Part shown: positions 1-6,315 of the stretch, piece by piece
Layout: each line of letters begins with the position of its first letter
How positions within the stretch are numbered: position 1 is the stretch's first letter
Origin: Haloarculaceae archaeon
GTDB taxonomy: Archaea > Halobacteriota > Halobacteria > Halobacteriales > Haloarculaceae
Direction of reading: 5' to 3'
Assembly: GCA_018609945.1 (NCBI GenBank)
Contig: JAHENO010000309.1
Location: forward strand, 1 to 7,147
Length of the DNA stretch: 7,147 nt
Made by a program: the position numbers and the translations under genes
The notes under the pieces: generated by a model
What the model was told of the DNA's origin: nothing
Seen by the model: the letters and a program-made list of their open reading frames with translations, nothing else
Databases searched by the model: none

Positions 1-23
1 CTCGATCCCTCCCGGGCGACGCA

Positions 24-104
24 AGTAACGCAGGGAGCGAAGCGACCGAGTAACGCAGCGAGCCCCGGAGGGTGAGCCGAGCGAAGCGAGGCGAACGAAG
101 TCGA
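24..104. repeat. GAGCGAAGCGA / AGTAACGCAG short-repeat tract
   Basis: This non-coding stretch lies beyond the 3' end of the DUF5811 gene. AGTAACGCAG occurs at 24-33 and 49-58, and GAGCGAAGCGA at 35-45 and 79-89, with further degenerate GCGA/GCGAACGA units between and after them. Such GAGCGAAGCGAGC-type strings are common at gene ends and in spacers of haloarchaeal chromosomes; their role is not known to me. No reading frame of note crosses it: the plus-strand frame starting at base 3 closes at TAA 51-53. The remainder up to base 208 holds only a weak minus-strand T-run (AAAA at 149-152 on the plus strand), a possible termination site for the leftward genes. Confidence 0.6.
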
Positions 105-208
105 GCGGCCGGGGGCTTTCTGGCTGTTCGTCGGCTCGAACCCAACCGAAAAGCATCGAATAGCCTCTGCGGTACGTGAATCAACCAGAACGAAGACGCG
201 TCGGAGAA

Positions 209-556
209 TTACCGCGCGGTCGGTGAGGGGTCGTCGGGCATCGCGCGTTTGACCTGGAGGGCGGCGCTGGCGGCCAGTCCCATCGCGAGGTCGTCGCGCT
301 GGGCGTCGTCGATTGCGGGGTCGTCGTCGGGTGCGTAGTCGGCGGAGACGACCGACCCGACCGGCGGCTGGACGGCGACGGTCGCCCGGGGGCCGCTGGC
401 GTCGGACGTGATCTCGGAACCGACGACGAACTCGTCGGGGAGCAACTCGCGGGTGCGGGCGGCGACGCTGGTGAGGTCCCGACGGAGCGCCCGCCGCTGG
501 TCGGGCGTCAGATCCTCGCGGGGGCCGGTGTCGTTGAAGGGAGCGTTTCCGTACAT
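209..556 (-). CDS. DUF5811 family protein (haloarchaeal, function unknown)
   Basis: This is a 115-residue acidic protein resembling the DUF5811 family, which as far as I know is confined to haloarchaea and has no assigned function. The ATG at 556 (MYGNAPFNDTG...) was chosen because the frame upstream is antisense-like, arginine/serine-rich sequence lying inside pdaD. Residues 15-40 are an arginine-rich, probably helical stretch. Residues 41-72 look like beta-strand sequence (EFVVGSEI, ATVAVQPPVGSVVSADY). Residues 73-92 are Asp-rich, and a helical segment follows (DDLAMGLAASAALQVKRAM). There is no signal peptide, membrane segment or cysteine, so it is probably cytoplasmic. It follows pdaD after a 31-base gap and may be cotranscribed with it, but a TATA-like TTTTAA over the pdaD stop suggests independent expression too. 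The family call is from memory of similar sequences. Confidence 0.8.
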   Translation of the reverse strand: MYGNAPFNDTGPREDLTPDQRRALRRDLTSVAARTRELLPDEFVVGSEITSDASGPRATVAVQPPVGSVVSADYAPDDDPAIDDAQRDDLAMGLAASAALQVKRAMPDDPSPTAR

Positions 557-587
557 CGGATGTTCTGCACGGATAGGCGCCTGGGGC

Positions 588-593
588 TTAAAA
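588..593 (-). promoter_or_regulatory. Possible internal TATA box for the DUF5811 gene
   Basis: The minus strand reads AACTTTTAAGCC here, overlapping the TAA stop of pdaD (588-590). The centre lies about 34 bases upstream of the DUF5811 ATG. That would put transcription start a few bases ahead of the ATG, consistent with the near-leaderless genes usual in haloarchaea. It is the most AT-rich patch in this neighbourhood. The match is short, so it is only a candidate. Confidence 0.4.
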
Positions 594-1085
594 GTTCGCC
601 GACTTCCCGACGAGCGGCCTGCTCTCCCCGTAGACCGCACAGACGACGGCGGCCGTGTGAGAGCCAGCCTCGGCGGGTGCCTCGCGGACCAGGACGTCCC
701 GGTCGACGAACGACCACTCGCGGAGGTCCGTGCCCTGGTCGAGACCGGCTTCGATGGTCGTCCGGACCGCGTCGGGGTCGGTACCGCCGGCCTCGTAGAA
801 GATGCCACGGCCTGACTCGTCGCGGGCCCACCCCAGACCGGCGACTGCCGGCCCCGATTCGTCGGGCCCGACCGTTCTCTGCCCCTGGACGACCGCCAGG
901 CGGTTCCCGGCGGGACCCAGGTCGGGTGCCGTGCCGACGACTTCCAGCGGCGTGTCGGCGGGGATGACCGACGAGAGGATCACGAGGTTGTAGTTGTGGA
1001 CGTCCGCACCCGCCAGCGCGGCGTCGTAGGCACTCGTCGCCGTGGGGCCGCTGCCGGTTCCCCACACGACCCTGATGGCGCTCAT
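588..1085 (-). CDS. pdaD: Pyruvoyl-dependent arginine decarboxylase
   Basis: This 165-residue enzyme converts arginine to agmatine and CO2. The length matches archaeal PvlArgDC. The self-cleavage site is visible: NYNLVILSSVIP, with the paired serines at 38-39. By family precedent the chain breaks between them, giving a 38-residue beta chain and an alpha chain whose Ser39 becomes the pyruvoyl cofactor. GRGIFYEAGG (92-101) corresponds to the active-site glutamate region; Glu98 is the likely acid, by analogy with the Methanocaldococcus enzyme. The N-terminal IRVVWGTGSGPTATSAYDAA segment is also typical. The ATG at 1085 gives a family-like N-terminus. In archaea agmatine is needed for agmatidine in tRNA-Ile(CAU), made by TiaS, and can feed polyamines. 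The gene lies 51 bases after the lipoprotein gene and 31 before DUF5811, all leftward, suggesting an operon. The enzyme is cytoplasmic. Confidence 0.93.
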   Translation of the reverse strand: MSAIRVVWGTGSGPTATSAYDAALAGADVHNYNLVILSSVIPADTPLEVVGTAPDLGPAGNRLAVVQGQRTVGPDESGPAVAGLGWARDESGRGIFYEAGGTDPDAVRTTIEAGLDQGTDLREWSFVDRDVLVREAPAEAGSHTAAVVCAVYGESRPLVGKSANF

Positions 1086-1136
1086 ACTCCCCGTTGTGTC
1101 TCTGGCGTCAAGGTCGTTTCCTCTCGGAGACCACCG

Positions 1137-2468
1137 TCACCGAGCCTGCCAGACGCGCACACCATCGCCGGTTCCGGCACCGACCGCAATCCCACCGCCA
1201 TCGAGTGTCACGCCGGTCAGGTTCGTCCGCAGGCTACTCTCCAGGGGAAGGCGCCACTCGATTGCCGCCCCGTCTGCGGTTCGATCCACGGCGCCGAGGT
1301 CGGTCCGGCGGGTCGTCGGCACGAGCAACTCCACGCGGCCGTCGCCGTCGAAATCCGCCGCGAGCGCGCCGTCGAGGTTCCGGGAGCCGTAGGTGTGCGA
1401 CCGGAATCCTTGGAGCGTCGCGTCCACCGACAGTTCGCCGACTGTACCTCCGTCCGCGTCGAGCCGGTAGAACTCCAGCACGTGTTCGACGTGGGGTTTG
1501 CGTACGACGGCAAGCTCCGGCTGACCGTCGGGGCCGAAGGGTGCAACGGCGAGGGGGTGGCGCCACCCGCTGCCGTGGATGGGACCGGTGGCGAGACGCG
1601 TTCCGTCGGGCGCGAACGCGGCGATGCGGGCGCCGTCGGCGCTATCCGAGACGGGCACGAGCAACTCCCGGTCCCCGTCGCCGTCGAGGTCGGCCGCCAG
1701 GGGTGCCTGGGCCTCGAAGACCGCCGGAGCCTCGATTTCCTGGCGCGTCTCGACGGTTCCCCGGCTGTCGACGACCACCAGGCTCCCGCCCTCGATGGTA
1801 TCCCCGAGGGCGCGGTGGCGGTACCGGTCGGTCGCGTCGCCCAGCAGCGCGTACCGGTCGTCGGAGACGCGGACGACGCGCCCGTCGGAGGGTGCGTCGA
1901 CGGCGACGCGCTCGGTCGTCCCGTCGCGGGTCACCAGGAGGTCGCCCTCGACGCCGATCGCGAGCCGGGTCTGCCCGCCATCGGCAAAGGTCGGCGGCGC
2001 AGTCGGCGACACCGTAGCCGGCGGGCGCACGGGAGCGATCCCGGCGTCTGTCCGGCGGATCACCGGCACCTCGTGGGCGAGTGGCCCGTAGGATTCCCGT
2101 TCGGTCGCCTCACCGTCGGCGACACGGTAGCGCGTGGCACGCCCGTCGTCGCTCACGACGACCCAGTCGCTGCTCCCGTCGGCGGGGAGTGCGACGAGCC
2201 ACGAGGGTGTCTCGGCGGGAATATCGACAGGCGACGCCGCCCGGACGTCGCCGGCGCCGTCGAGTCTGCGGTTGCCGGAGGGCTGGACGTGGGGATACCA
2301 GTGGCTCGCTGCCGTGGGCGTGGTCGTCTCCGCACGGGGAGTGGCCAGGTCCGTCCCGTCGCTGCCGGCGTCAGTGGCCGGGGACCCACAGCCAGCCAGG
2401 GCGACACCGAGGGACGCGAGGAGGCCCCGTCTCGTGTACACAGTCCGACCGGTGACCGCGCGGGGCAT
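1137..2468 (-). CDS. Tat-exported lipoprotein with FG-GAP/VCBS repeats
   Basis: This 443-residue protein is probably anchored to the outer face of the membrane. Near the N-terminus YTRRGLLASLGVALAGCG combines a twin-arginine motif (R13-R14), a short hydrophobic segment and a lipobox LAGC, making Cys27 the predicted lipidated residue; Tat lipoproteins of this form are common in haloarchaea. A Ser/Thr/Ala-rich linker follows to about residue 55. The rest is beta-rich, with two clear calcium-type loops, ADLDGDGDRELLVPV (about 259-273) and ADFDGDGRVELLVPT (about 371-385), and a weaker one near 311-322 (FGPDGQPELAVV). These are FG-GAP/VCBS repeats, expected to build a beta-propeller. I chose the first ATG (2468). 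An in-frame GTG at 2489 extends it by 7 residues, and a GTG at 2441 would give a short M-Y-T-R-R start. The ligand is unknown. It is the first gene of the leftward cluster with pdaD; the functional link is unclear. Confidence 0.85.
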   Translation of the reverse strand: MPRAVTGRTVYTRRGLLASLGVALAGCGSPATDAGSDGTDLATPRAETTTPTAASHWYPHVQPSGNRRLDGAGDVRAASPVDIPAETPSWLVALPADGSSDWVVVSDDGRATRYRVADGEATERESYGPLAHEVPVIRRTDAGIAPVRPPATVSPTAPPTFADGGQTRLAIGVEGDLLVTRDGTTERVAVDAPSDGRVVRVSDDRYALLGDATDRYRHRALGDTIEGGSLVVVDSRGTVETRQEIEAPAVFEAQAPLAADLDGDGDRELLVPVSDSADGARIAAFAPDGTRLATGPIHGSGWRHPLAVAPFGPDGQPELAVVRKPHVEHVLEFYRLDADGGTVGELSVDATLQGFRSHTYGSRNLDGALAADFDGDGRVELLVPTTRRTDLGAVDRTADGAAIEWRLPLESSLRTNLTGVTLDGGGIAVGAGTGDGVRVWQAR

Positions 2469-2558
2469 AACTCCGGCGGTGGTGGGCACCCGCCGTGGGA
2501 GAGCGTCAGTCGGCCCGAGTCGTCACGTACTTTGTCGGTCACTCCCTAGCCGGGGTAG
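2469..2558. promoter_or_regulatory. Divergent intergenic promoter region
   Basis: Both the leftward lipoprotein cluster and the rightward prenyl synthase must start from this gap of about 90 bases. The only AT-leaning patch is around 2527-2534 (GTACTTTG), whose centre is about 28 bases before the synthase ATG at 2559, the right distance for a leaderless archaeal promoter, although it matches the TTTAWA consensus poorly. No convincing TATA box is visible for the leftward gene if it starts at 2468 or 2489. If it starts at the GTG at 2441, the minus-strand GAGTTATG (2466-2473) would be correctly spaced. No Shine-Dalgarno site stands out in either direction. Confidence 0.35.
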
Positions 2559-3401
2559 ATGGAATACCTGGAGGGCCGTCGGGGTCGCGTCGAGGAACGC
2601 CTCGAGGAGGTCCTCGACGCGGTCGAGCCGACGGGGTTGCACGAACAGGTCCGCCACGTCGCGCTCGCGGGCGGCAAGCGCGTCCGGCCGACGGTGACGA
2701 TGCTCGTCTGCGAGGCCCTCGGCGGGGACACCGAGACGGCGGTCGATTTCGCCGTGGGCGTCGAACTCGTCCACAACGCGTCGCTGGTCATCGACGACAT
2801 CATCGACGAGGCGGACCTCCGGCGGGGCAAACCGGCTGCCTGGACGGCCTTCGGCCACGGACCGGCGATCATCGCCTCGGACGGACTGCTCGGCGAGGCG
2901 TTCGCGCTGTTCTCCGCCGACGAGCGCGCGATGCAGGCCGTCTCGGAGGCGATGGTCCAGCTCGGCGAGGGGGAAGCGACCGAACTCGTCGCCCGCCCCG
3001 TCGACGAGGCGGAGTACATGGACCTCGCTCGCCGGAAGACCGGCGCCCTGTTCCGTGCGGCTGCGGAACTCGGCGCCATCGCGGCCGACGCCGACGCCTA
3101 CACGGTGGAGGCGTTCGGCCAGTACGCCGAGCGCGTCGGCGTGGCCTTCCAGATGCGCGACGACGTCCTCGACGCGACGGCCGACGCCGACCAGTTGGGC
3201 AAACCCACCGGCCACGACGCCGAGATCGGCCGCCCCTCGCTGGTCGAGGTGACCGATCTCGAACCCGAGGAGGTCAACGAGCGCGCCAGCGAGATGAGCG
3301 ACGCCGCGCTCGCTGCGCTGGACGCTATCGACGTCGAGAACCCCGAGGCAGCGGGCTACCTCCGCGACCTCGCCGAGTTCGTCGTCGTCCGGGAGCGATG
3401 A
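2559..3401 (+). CDS. idsA: Polyprenyl (geranylgeranyl-type) diphosphate synthase
   Basis: This 280-residue trans-prenyltransferase condenses isopentenyl diphosphate with an allylic diphosphate, supplying chains for archaeal lipids, quinones or carotenoids. The family signatures are complete: GGKRVRP (38-44) for substrate binding; the first aspartate-rich motif DDIID (79-83) followed by LRRGKPA; and the second, QMRDDVLD (198-205, DDVLD 201-205), followed by GKPTGHD (214-220). These aspartates bind the magnesium-diphosphate. The protein is somewhat shorter than typical 300-350 residue relatives but shows no missing block. The ATG at 2559 gives the normal helical N-terminus (MEYLEGRRGRVEERLEEV). 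Residues 5 and 4 before the first DDxxD are Ala74 and Ser75 rather than aromatic, which in this family often goes with longer products, so exact chain length is uncertain. The enzyme is cytoplasmic and appears monocistronic. The symbol follows common haloarchaeal usage; several paralogues usually exist per genome. Confidence 0.88.
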   Translation: MEYLEGRRGRVEERLEEVLDAVEPTGLHEQVRHVALAGGKRVRPTVTMLVCEALGGDTETAVDFAVGVELVHNASLVIDDIIDEADLRRGKPAAWTAFGHGPAIIASDGLLGEAFALFSADERAMQAVSEAMVQLGEGEATELVARPVDEAEYMDLARRKTGALFRAAAELGAIAADADAYTVEAFGQYAERVGVAFQMRDDVLDATADADQLGKPTGHDAEIGRPSLVEVTDLEPEEVNERASEMSDAALAALDAIDVENPEAAGYLRDLAEFVVVRER

Positions 3402-3407
3402 TATTTT

Positions 3408-3425
3408 CCGCGTGCCTGCGCGGTT
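3408..3425 (+). terminator. Possible weak terminator after the prenyl synthase gene
   Basis: CCGCG (3408-3412) and CGCGG (3419-3423) can pair around a 6-base loop, followed by TTT, starting 7 bases after the stop codon. A second, simpler candidate is the T5 run at 3487-3491, since archaeal termination often relies on T-runs alone. Neither is strong. Confidence 0.3.
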
Positions 3426-3535
3426 TCCTCCGGACGTAAGAAAACTCGATCACCGATTCAAACGGAGCGACGTGTCGGAGTCCCGCTTTTTGCACGTGCG
3501 GATTCGAACATCTCGCCCTCGAAGGTGGGCAGGGG

Positions 3536-3542
3536 TTTTTAT
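3536..3542 (+). promoter_or_regulatory. TATA box of the DUF429 gene
   Basis: TTTTTAT, set in GC-rich flanks, is centred about 26 bases before the ATG at 3565. This is the distance expected for a haloarchaeal promoter giving a leaderless transcript that begins at or very near the start codon. It supports both the start choice and independent transcription from the prenyl synthase gene. Confidence 0.65.
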
Positions 3543-3564
3543 TCGCCCGCCCGCACCGACAGAC

Positions 3565-4305
3565 ATGGCCGAGGACCTGTCGCTCGGGGTCGACTGGAGT
3601 TCGGGGTCCTGGTTCGCCGTCGCGTTCGGCCCCGAGGGGTTCGACCACGCGGCCACGTTCGAGGAGATCGGCGACCTCTGGCACACCTACGAGGAGCGTG
3701 CCGCCCGCGTGTTCGTCGACATCCCCATCGGGCTGATCGAGGAGGGCGAGGCGGGCCGGCGGTGTGACGAACTGGCCCGCGAGGTTCTGGGGCCGCGCAG
3801 CGCCTCCGTCTTCACGCCGCCGGTCCGGGAGGCGACGCGCAAGCGCCGGTATCCGGCGGCCCAGCGGGTCAACGAGCGCAAGGCCGGCCGGGGGCTCTCG
3901 AAGCAGGCCTTCGCCATCAGCGACGGCATCGCGGCGGTCGACGAACTCCTCCGGAACGTCCCCGAGGCGCGGGCGGCGTTCGTCGAGTCCCACCCCGAGG
4001 TCTGCTTCCGGGCGCTGGCGGGCGAGCCCCTGGAACACTCGAAGAAGAAAGCCGGCGGCTACGCCGAGCGGATGCGCACGCTGGCGGCGTTCGACCCCGA
4101 CGCTGCCCCGGTCGTGCAGGCCGCCGCCGAGGCTGCCGGCGGTGCCGACGTGGCGGTCGACGACGTTCTCGACGCAGTCGTGCTCGCCTACACCGCCCGC
4201 CCCGGTCCCGGGGAACTGTACTCGCTGCCGCCCGACCCACCGACCGACCCGAAGGGGCTGCCGATGCGTATCGTCTACCGGGCGTCGTCGTCGTTGGTCG
4301 GGTGA
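3565..4305 (+). CDS. DUF429 family protein (predicted RNase H-like fold)
   Basis: This 246-residue protein matches the DUF429 family, whose members are predicted to have an RNase H-like fold but whose role in haloarchaea is unproven. Visible signatures are GVDWSSGSWFAVAF (8-21) for the first strand with Asp10; VFVDIPIGL (49-57) with Asp52; a polar central block with GPRSASVFTPPVREA (76-90); an ESHPEVCFRAL segment (141-151); and DDVLDAVVLAYTA (199-211) near the end, with Asp203 in the position of a late acidic residue. These acids are candidate metal ligands, which is an inference. No signal or membrane segment is seen, so it is cytoplasmic. The ATG at 3565 was chosen over an upstream in-frame ATG (3412) because the added 51 residues are basic and unlike the family, and because the TATA box at 3536-3542 would lie inside the longer version. 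It is convergent with the secreted-protein gene. Confidence 0.85.
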   Translation: MAEDLSLGVDWSSGSWFAVAFGPEGFDHAATFEEIGDLWHTYEERAARVFVDIPIGLIEEGEAGRRCDELAREVLGPRSASVFTPPVREATRKRRYPAAQRVNERKAGRGLSKQAFAISDGIAAVDELLRNVPEARAAFVESHPEVCFRALAGEPLEHSKKKAGGYAERMRTLAAFDPDAAPVVQAAAEAAGGADVAVDDVLDAVVLAYTARPGPGELYSLPPDPPTDPKGLPMRIVYRASSSLVG

Positions 4306-4307
4306 CG

Positions 4308-4339
4308 GTCTCCCCTCGGGGCGACACACTCCGGGAGAC
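4308..4339. repeat. Inverted repeat just after the DUF429 stop codon
   Basis: GTCTCCC (4308-4314) and GGGAGAC (4333-4339) are perfect complements separated by 18 bases, beginning 3 bases after the DUF429 stop codon. The resulting stem-loop could mark the 3' end of that transcript. No T-run follows it. Confidence 0.4.
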
Positions 4340-4372
4340 GCCGCTCGTCTCGTCGACGAGACAGACGCGGCG
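4339..4372. repeat. Long near-palindrome in the convergent gap
   Basis: A perfect 16-base palindrome, GTCTCGTCGACGAGAC (4347-4362), is flanked by CGCCGC (4339-4344) and GCGGCG (4367-4372), which also pair. With the C4346-G4364 and T4345-A4365 pairs, the whole segment folds into a hairpin interrupted only by single-base bulges at 4363 and 4366. It could act as a bidirectional transcript-end structure or as a binding site for a dimeric protein. The sequence alone does not decide. Confidence 0.55.
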
Positions 4373-4420
4373 CCCAAAGCCGAGGCGGCGACTGAACCGT
4401 GCCTGTCGCAATCGATACCG

Positions 4421-4486
4421 TTTCGAACTGGGTCCGGAAGTTCGAGAAACGAATCGACGTCGGAGGCTCGATGGAGTTTCCGAGCC
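4421..4486. repeat. Two further inverted repeats before the end of the secreted-protein gene
   Basis: TCGAAC (4423-4428) pairs with GTTCGA (4440-4445) over an 11-base loop, and GGCTCG (4465-4470) pairs with CGAGCC (4481-4486) over a 10-base loop. They lie downstream of the minus-strand secreted-protein gene, which ends at 4528, and could shape its 3' end. The stems are short, so either could be chance. Confidence 0.3.
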
Positions 4487-4527
4487 GAGAGCGGCGAACC
4501 GACCTCAAGCGCCCTCGATTACTCGTT

Positions 4528-6315
4528 CTAACAGTCGAACAGTGACGTTTCGTACTCGATGTACGTGGCCCAGTTTCCGCCCTCCTCGTTGAACGGAGTC
4601 ACGTTTTCCTGCTCACACGGCCACGCGGTCTCGTCGTTCGTGGTGAAGCAGAGGTCGGTGAACGCGATGTTGGGGTCCGTTCCCTCCATCACCTCCAGTT
4701 CGACTTTGACGATCGCGTCGCCGCTAAGCGACCAGAGGTAATTCCCCGGTTCGCCCTCCGCTGCATCGCAGGCGTCACCCGCCTCCTGCAGGTCGTCATT
4801 GGTCTTCGACGTGCCCTCTACCGGCGTCCAGTCGGTGGGGTTCGTTGCATCGTTGGTGGTGTACTTGAGCATCTGGCTGTCGACCTTGTCTCCTGCCTCA
4901 TTGTAGGCTCTCGCCACGACCTTGTGGTCCGTCTTGTTCTTCGCGTTGAGATCACCGAAATCGAGCATCCTTAGCTCGAAGTCGGAGACGCTGACTCCCT
5001 CTGCAAACGTGAACCGATAGGCGTGAGAACCCTGCGCGTTCTTGGTTTCCAGGTCCGAGAACCCGCCGGACGTGGTTTGATCGAAGTCATCCAGACAGCC
5101 GTTTGTGACCGTCCCCGATCCGTTCGGCGCCCCGTAAGTACCGGGTTTTTGGCCTTCCTTCTGTGCGACCGCTTCGGCACCGCTCACGCTTGAGATGCTC
5201 TCGATGTTCAACACTGGCGAGACGGTCCCCAGTCCCTCGACGGAGTCGCCGACGCCGAACGTCGAGAAGTCAGCACAGCCATCGGTCGGTTTGACGACGG
5301 CGTGAGCCGCAATCAATAGCTCGCTGTAATCGGTGACGTCCGACAGCGCGTCGTCACCGCACTCGACCGTGTAACTGACCGTCGTCATCCCATCGTGAGT
5401 CCCAGAGAGGTCGAACTGGCCGACCTTGGGATTCCCACCGTTGTTCGTGGGGAAGTCACCAGGTTCATCCCCGATGTCGACGTGCGTCTCGTAGAGTTCC
5501 CACCCGCCGGTAGTCTCGTACGTGATGGTGATGTCGCCAGGGCGATCGGTGACGGTCACTGCCCCGACGTTCGTGTCCTGGTCAGCACAGAGTTCGAAGG
5601 TGGTCGAGCAACCACAGGTGATCGTGACGGGTTTGCTGTCGCCCAACTCGATCTCATTCGGCGAATCCGCATCCGGACCGGAGAGTGCTTTCCATCCCTC
5701 GAACGGATCGATAAGATCGTCGTTCTCGGGCCATCCGGAAAAGTCAGGGTCAATCGTGATCGAAAGTTCCTCGTCGCAATCGTCATCAAGATACCCGAAC
5801 GCACCGCCGTCACTCCACTTGTCCCGCCAGTCCCAGTCGATCGTCCAAGTCCCAGAATCTATCGAATATTCGTCACTACCGCCCTGTTCAGACGTTTCCC
5901 GGTCCTCTTGGACAACCCAACTATCCCCACTCGGAAGACCGTCAATCGTGAACGTAGTCTGTTTAAAATCCTCAGTGTTCTCTTTCTTGTCGTCCCCATC
6001 GTCATGAATCATCACCAGACTCACACCATCGCCGTCCTCGTAGAAGAACAGGATGCTATAGCCCTCCTGCTCGATTTCCGTCGGCGTGTTCGCCCCTCCG
6101 TCGTTGTCTTTATTGTCGCACGGTGGTGACTCACAGTAGTTGTAAAACTCGTCAATTGACATCATCCCGTCGTCATCGGAGTACGTGAGGGGCGTAATGC
6201 AACCCTTCACCTCCCCGTCCTGTTCGATCTGGAACTCAAGAGTTGAAGTTGAGTCTGCAACCGCACTCCCGCTGAACGCGGGCACGCCCACGAACCCGGC
6301 CGCCGAAGCCGCCAC
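4528..6315 (-). CDS. Large cysteine-rich Tat-secreted protein, function unknown
   Basis: This is a very acidic 595-residue exported protein, counted from GTG 6315, the only in-frame conventional start. The start is doubtful: the frame continues upstream with DRRTVLKSAV, a textbook twin-arginine motif, and signal cleavage would fall after SGSAVA (residue 20). Three regions follow. Residues 86-215 contain SLVMIHDDG and FTIDGLPSGDSWVVQED, a pattern I recall from other secreted haloarchaeal proteins. Residues 235-341 contain TTGGWELYETHVDIG, GNPKVGQFDL and LLIAAHAVV, a beta-sandwich module common in surface proteins. Residues 347-558 run from FSTFGVGDSVEGLGTVSPVLNI to NIAFTDLCF, resembling a jelly-roll domain. 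There are 14 cysteines, unusual for a haloarchaeal protein and suggesting disulfides outside the cell. No C-terminal anchor or PGF-CTERM is present. Codon use is visibly more AT-rich than in the genes to the left, pointing to an accessory, possibly transferred gene. An adhesin or surface role is only a guess. Confidence 0.75.
   Translation of the reverse strand: MAASAAGFVGVPAFSGSAVADSTSTLEFQIEQDGEVKGCITPLTYSDDDGMMSIDEFYNYCESPPCDNKDNDGGANTPTEIEQEGYSILFFYEDGDGVSLVMIHDDGDDKKENTEDFKQTTFTIDGLPSGDSWVVQEDRETSEQGGSDEYSIDSGTWTIDWDWRDKWSDGGAFGYLDDDCDEELSITIDPDFSGWPENDDLIDPFEGWKALSGPDADSPNEIELGDSKPVTITCGCSTTFELCADQDTNVGAVTVTDRPGDITITYETTGGWELYETHVDIGDEPGDFPTNNGGNPKVGQFDLSGTHDGMTTVSYTVECGDDALSDVTDYSELLIAAHAVVKPTDGCADFSTFGVGDSVEGLGTVSPVLNIESISSVSGAEAVAQKEGQKPGTYGAPNGSGTVTNGCLDDFDQTTSGGFSDLETKNAQGSHAYRFTFAEGVSVSDFELRMLDFGDLNAKNKTDHKVVARAYNEAGDKVDSQMLKYTTNDATNPTDWTPVEGTSKTNDDLQEAGDACDAAEGEPGNYLWSLSGDAIVKVELEVMEGTDPNIAFTDLCFTTNDETAWPCEQENVTPFNEEGGNWATYIEYETSLFDC

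Noticed and set aside
996..2549. Long plus-strand open frame of 517 codons
   Set aside because: It lies antisense to the FG-GAP lipoprotein and overlaps the start of pdaD. Its product is low-complexity and resembles no family, while the minus strand has clear lipobox and DxDGDG motifs. Long shadow frames are expected in very GC-rich DNA.
3497..3530. tRNA-like GATTCGAAC string before the DUF429 gene
   Set aside because: It resembles a T-loop, but there is no acceptor stem, D arm or anticodon arm at the right spacing on either strand.
3325..4377. Minus-strand open frame of 350 codons
   Set aside because: It is antisense to the recognisable DUF429 protein and the end of the prenyl synthase gene. 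The product is Arg/Gly/Pro-rich and family-less.
5395..6129. Plus-strand 244-codon frame
   Set aside because: It is antisense to the secreted protein, whose strand shows a signal peptide, coherent beta-domain motifs and a consistent acidic composition.
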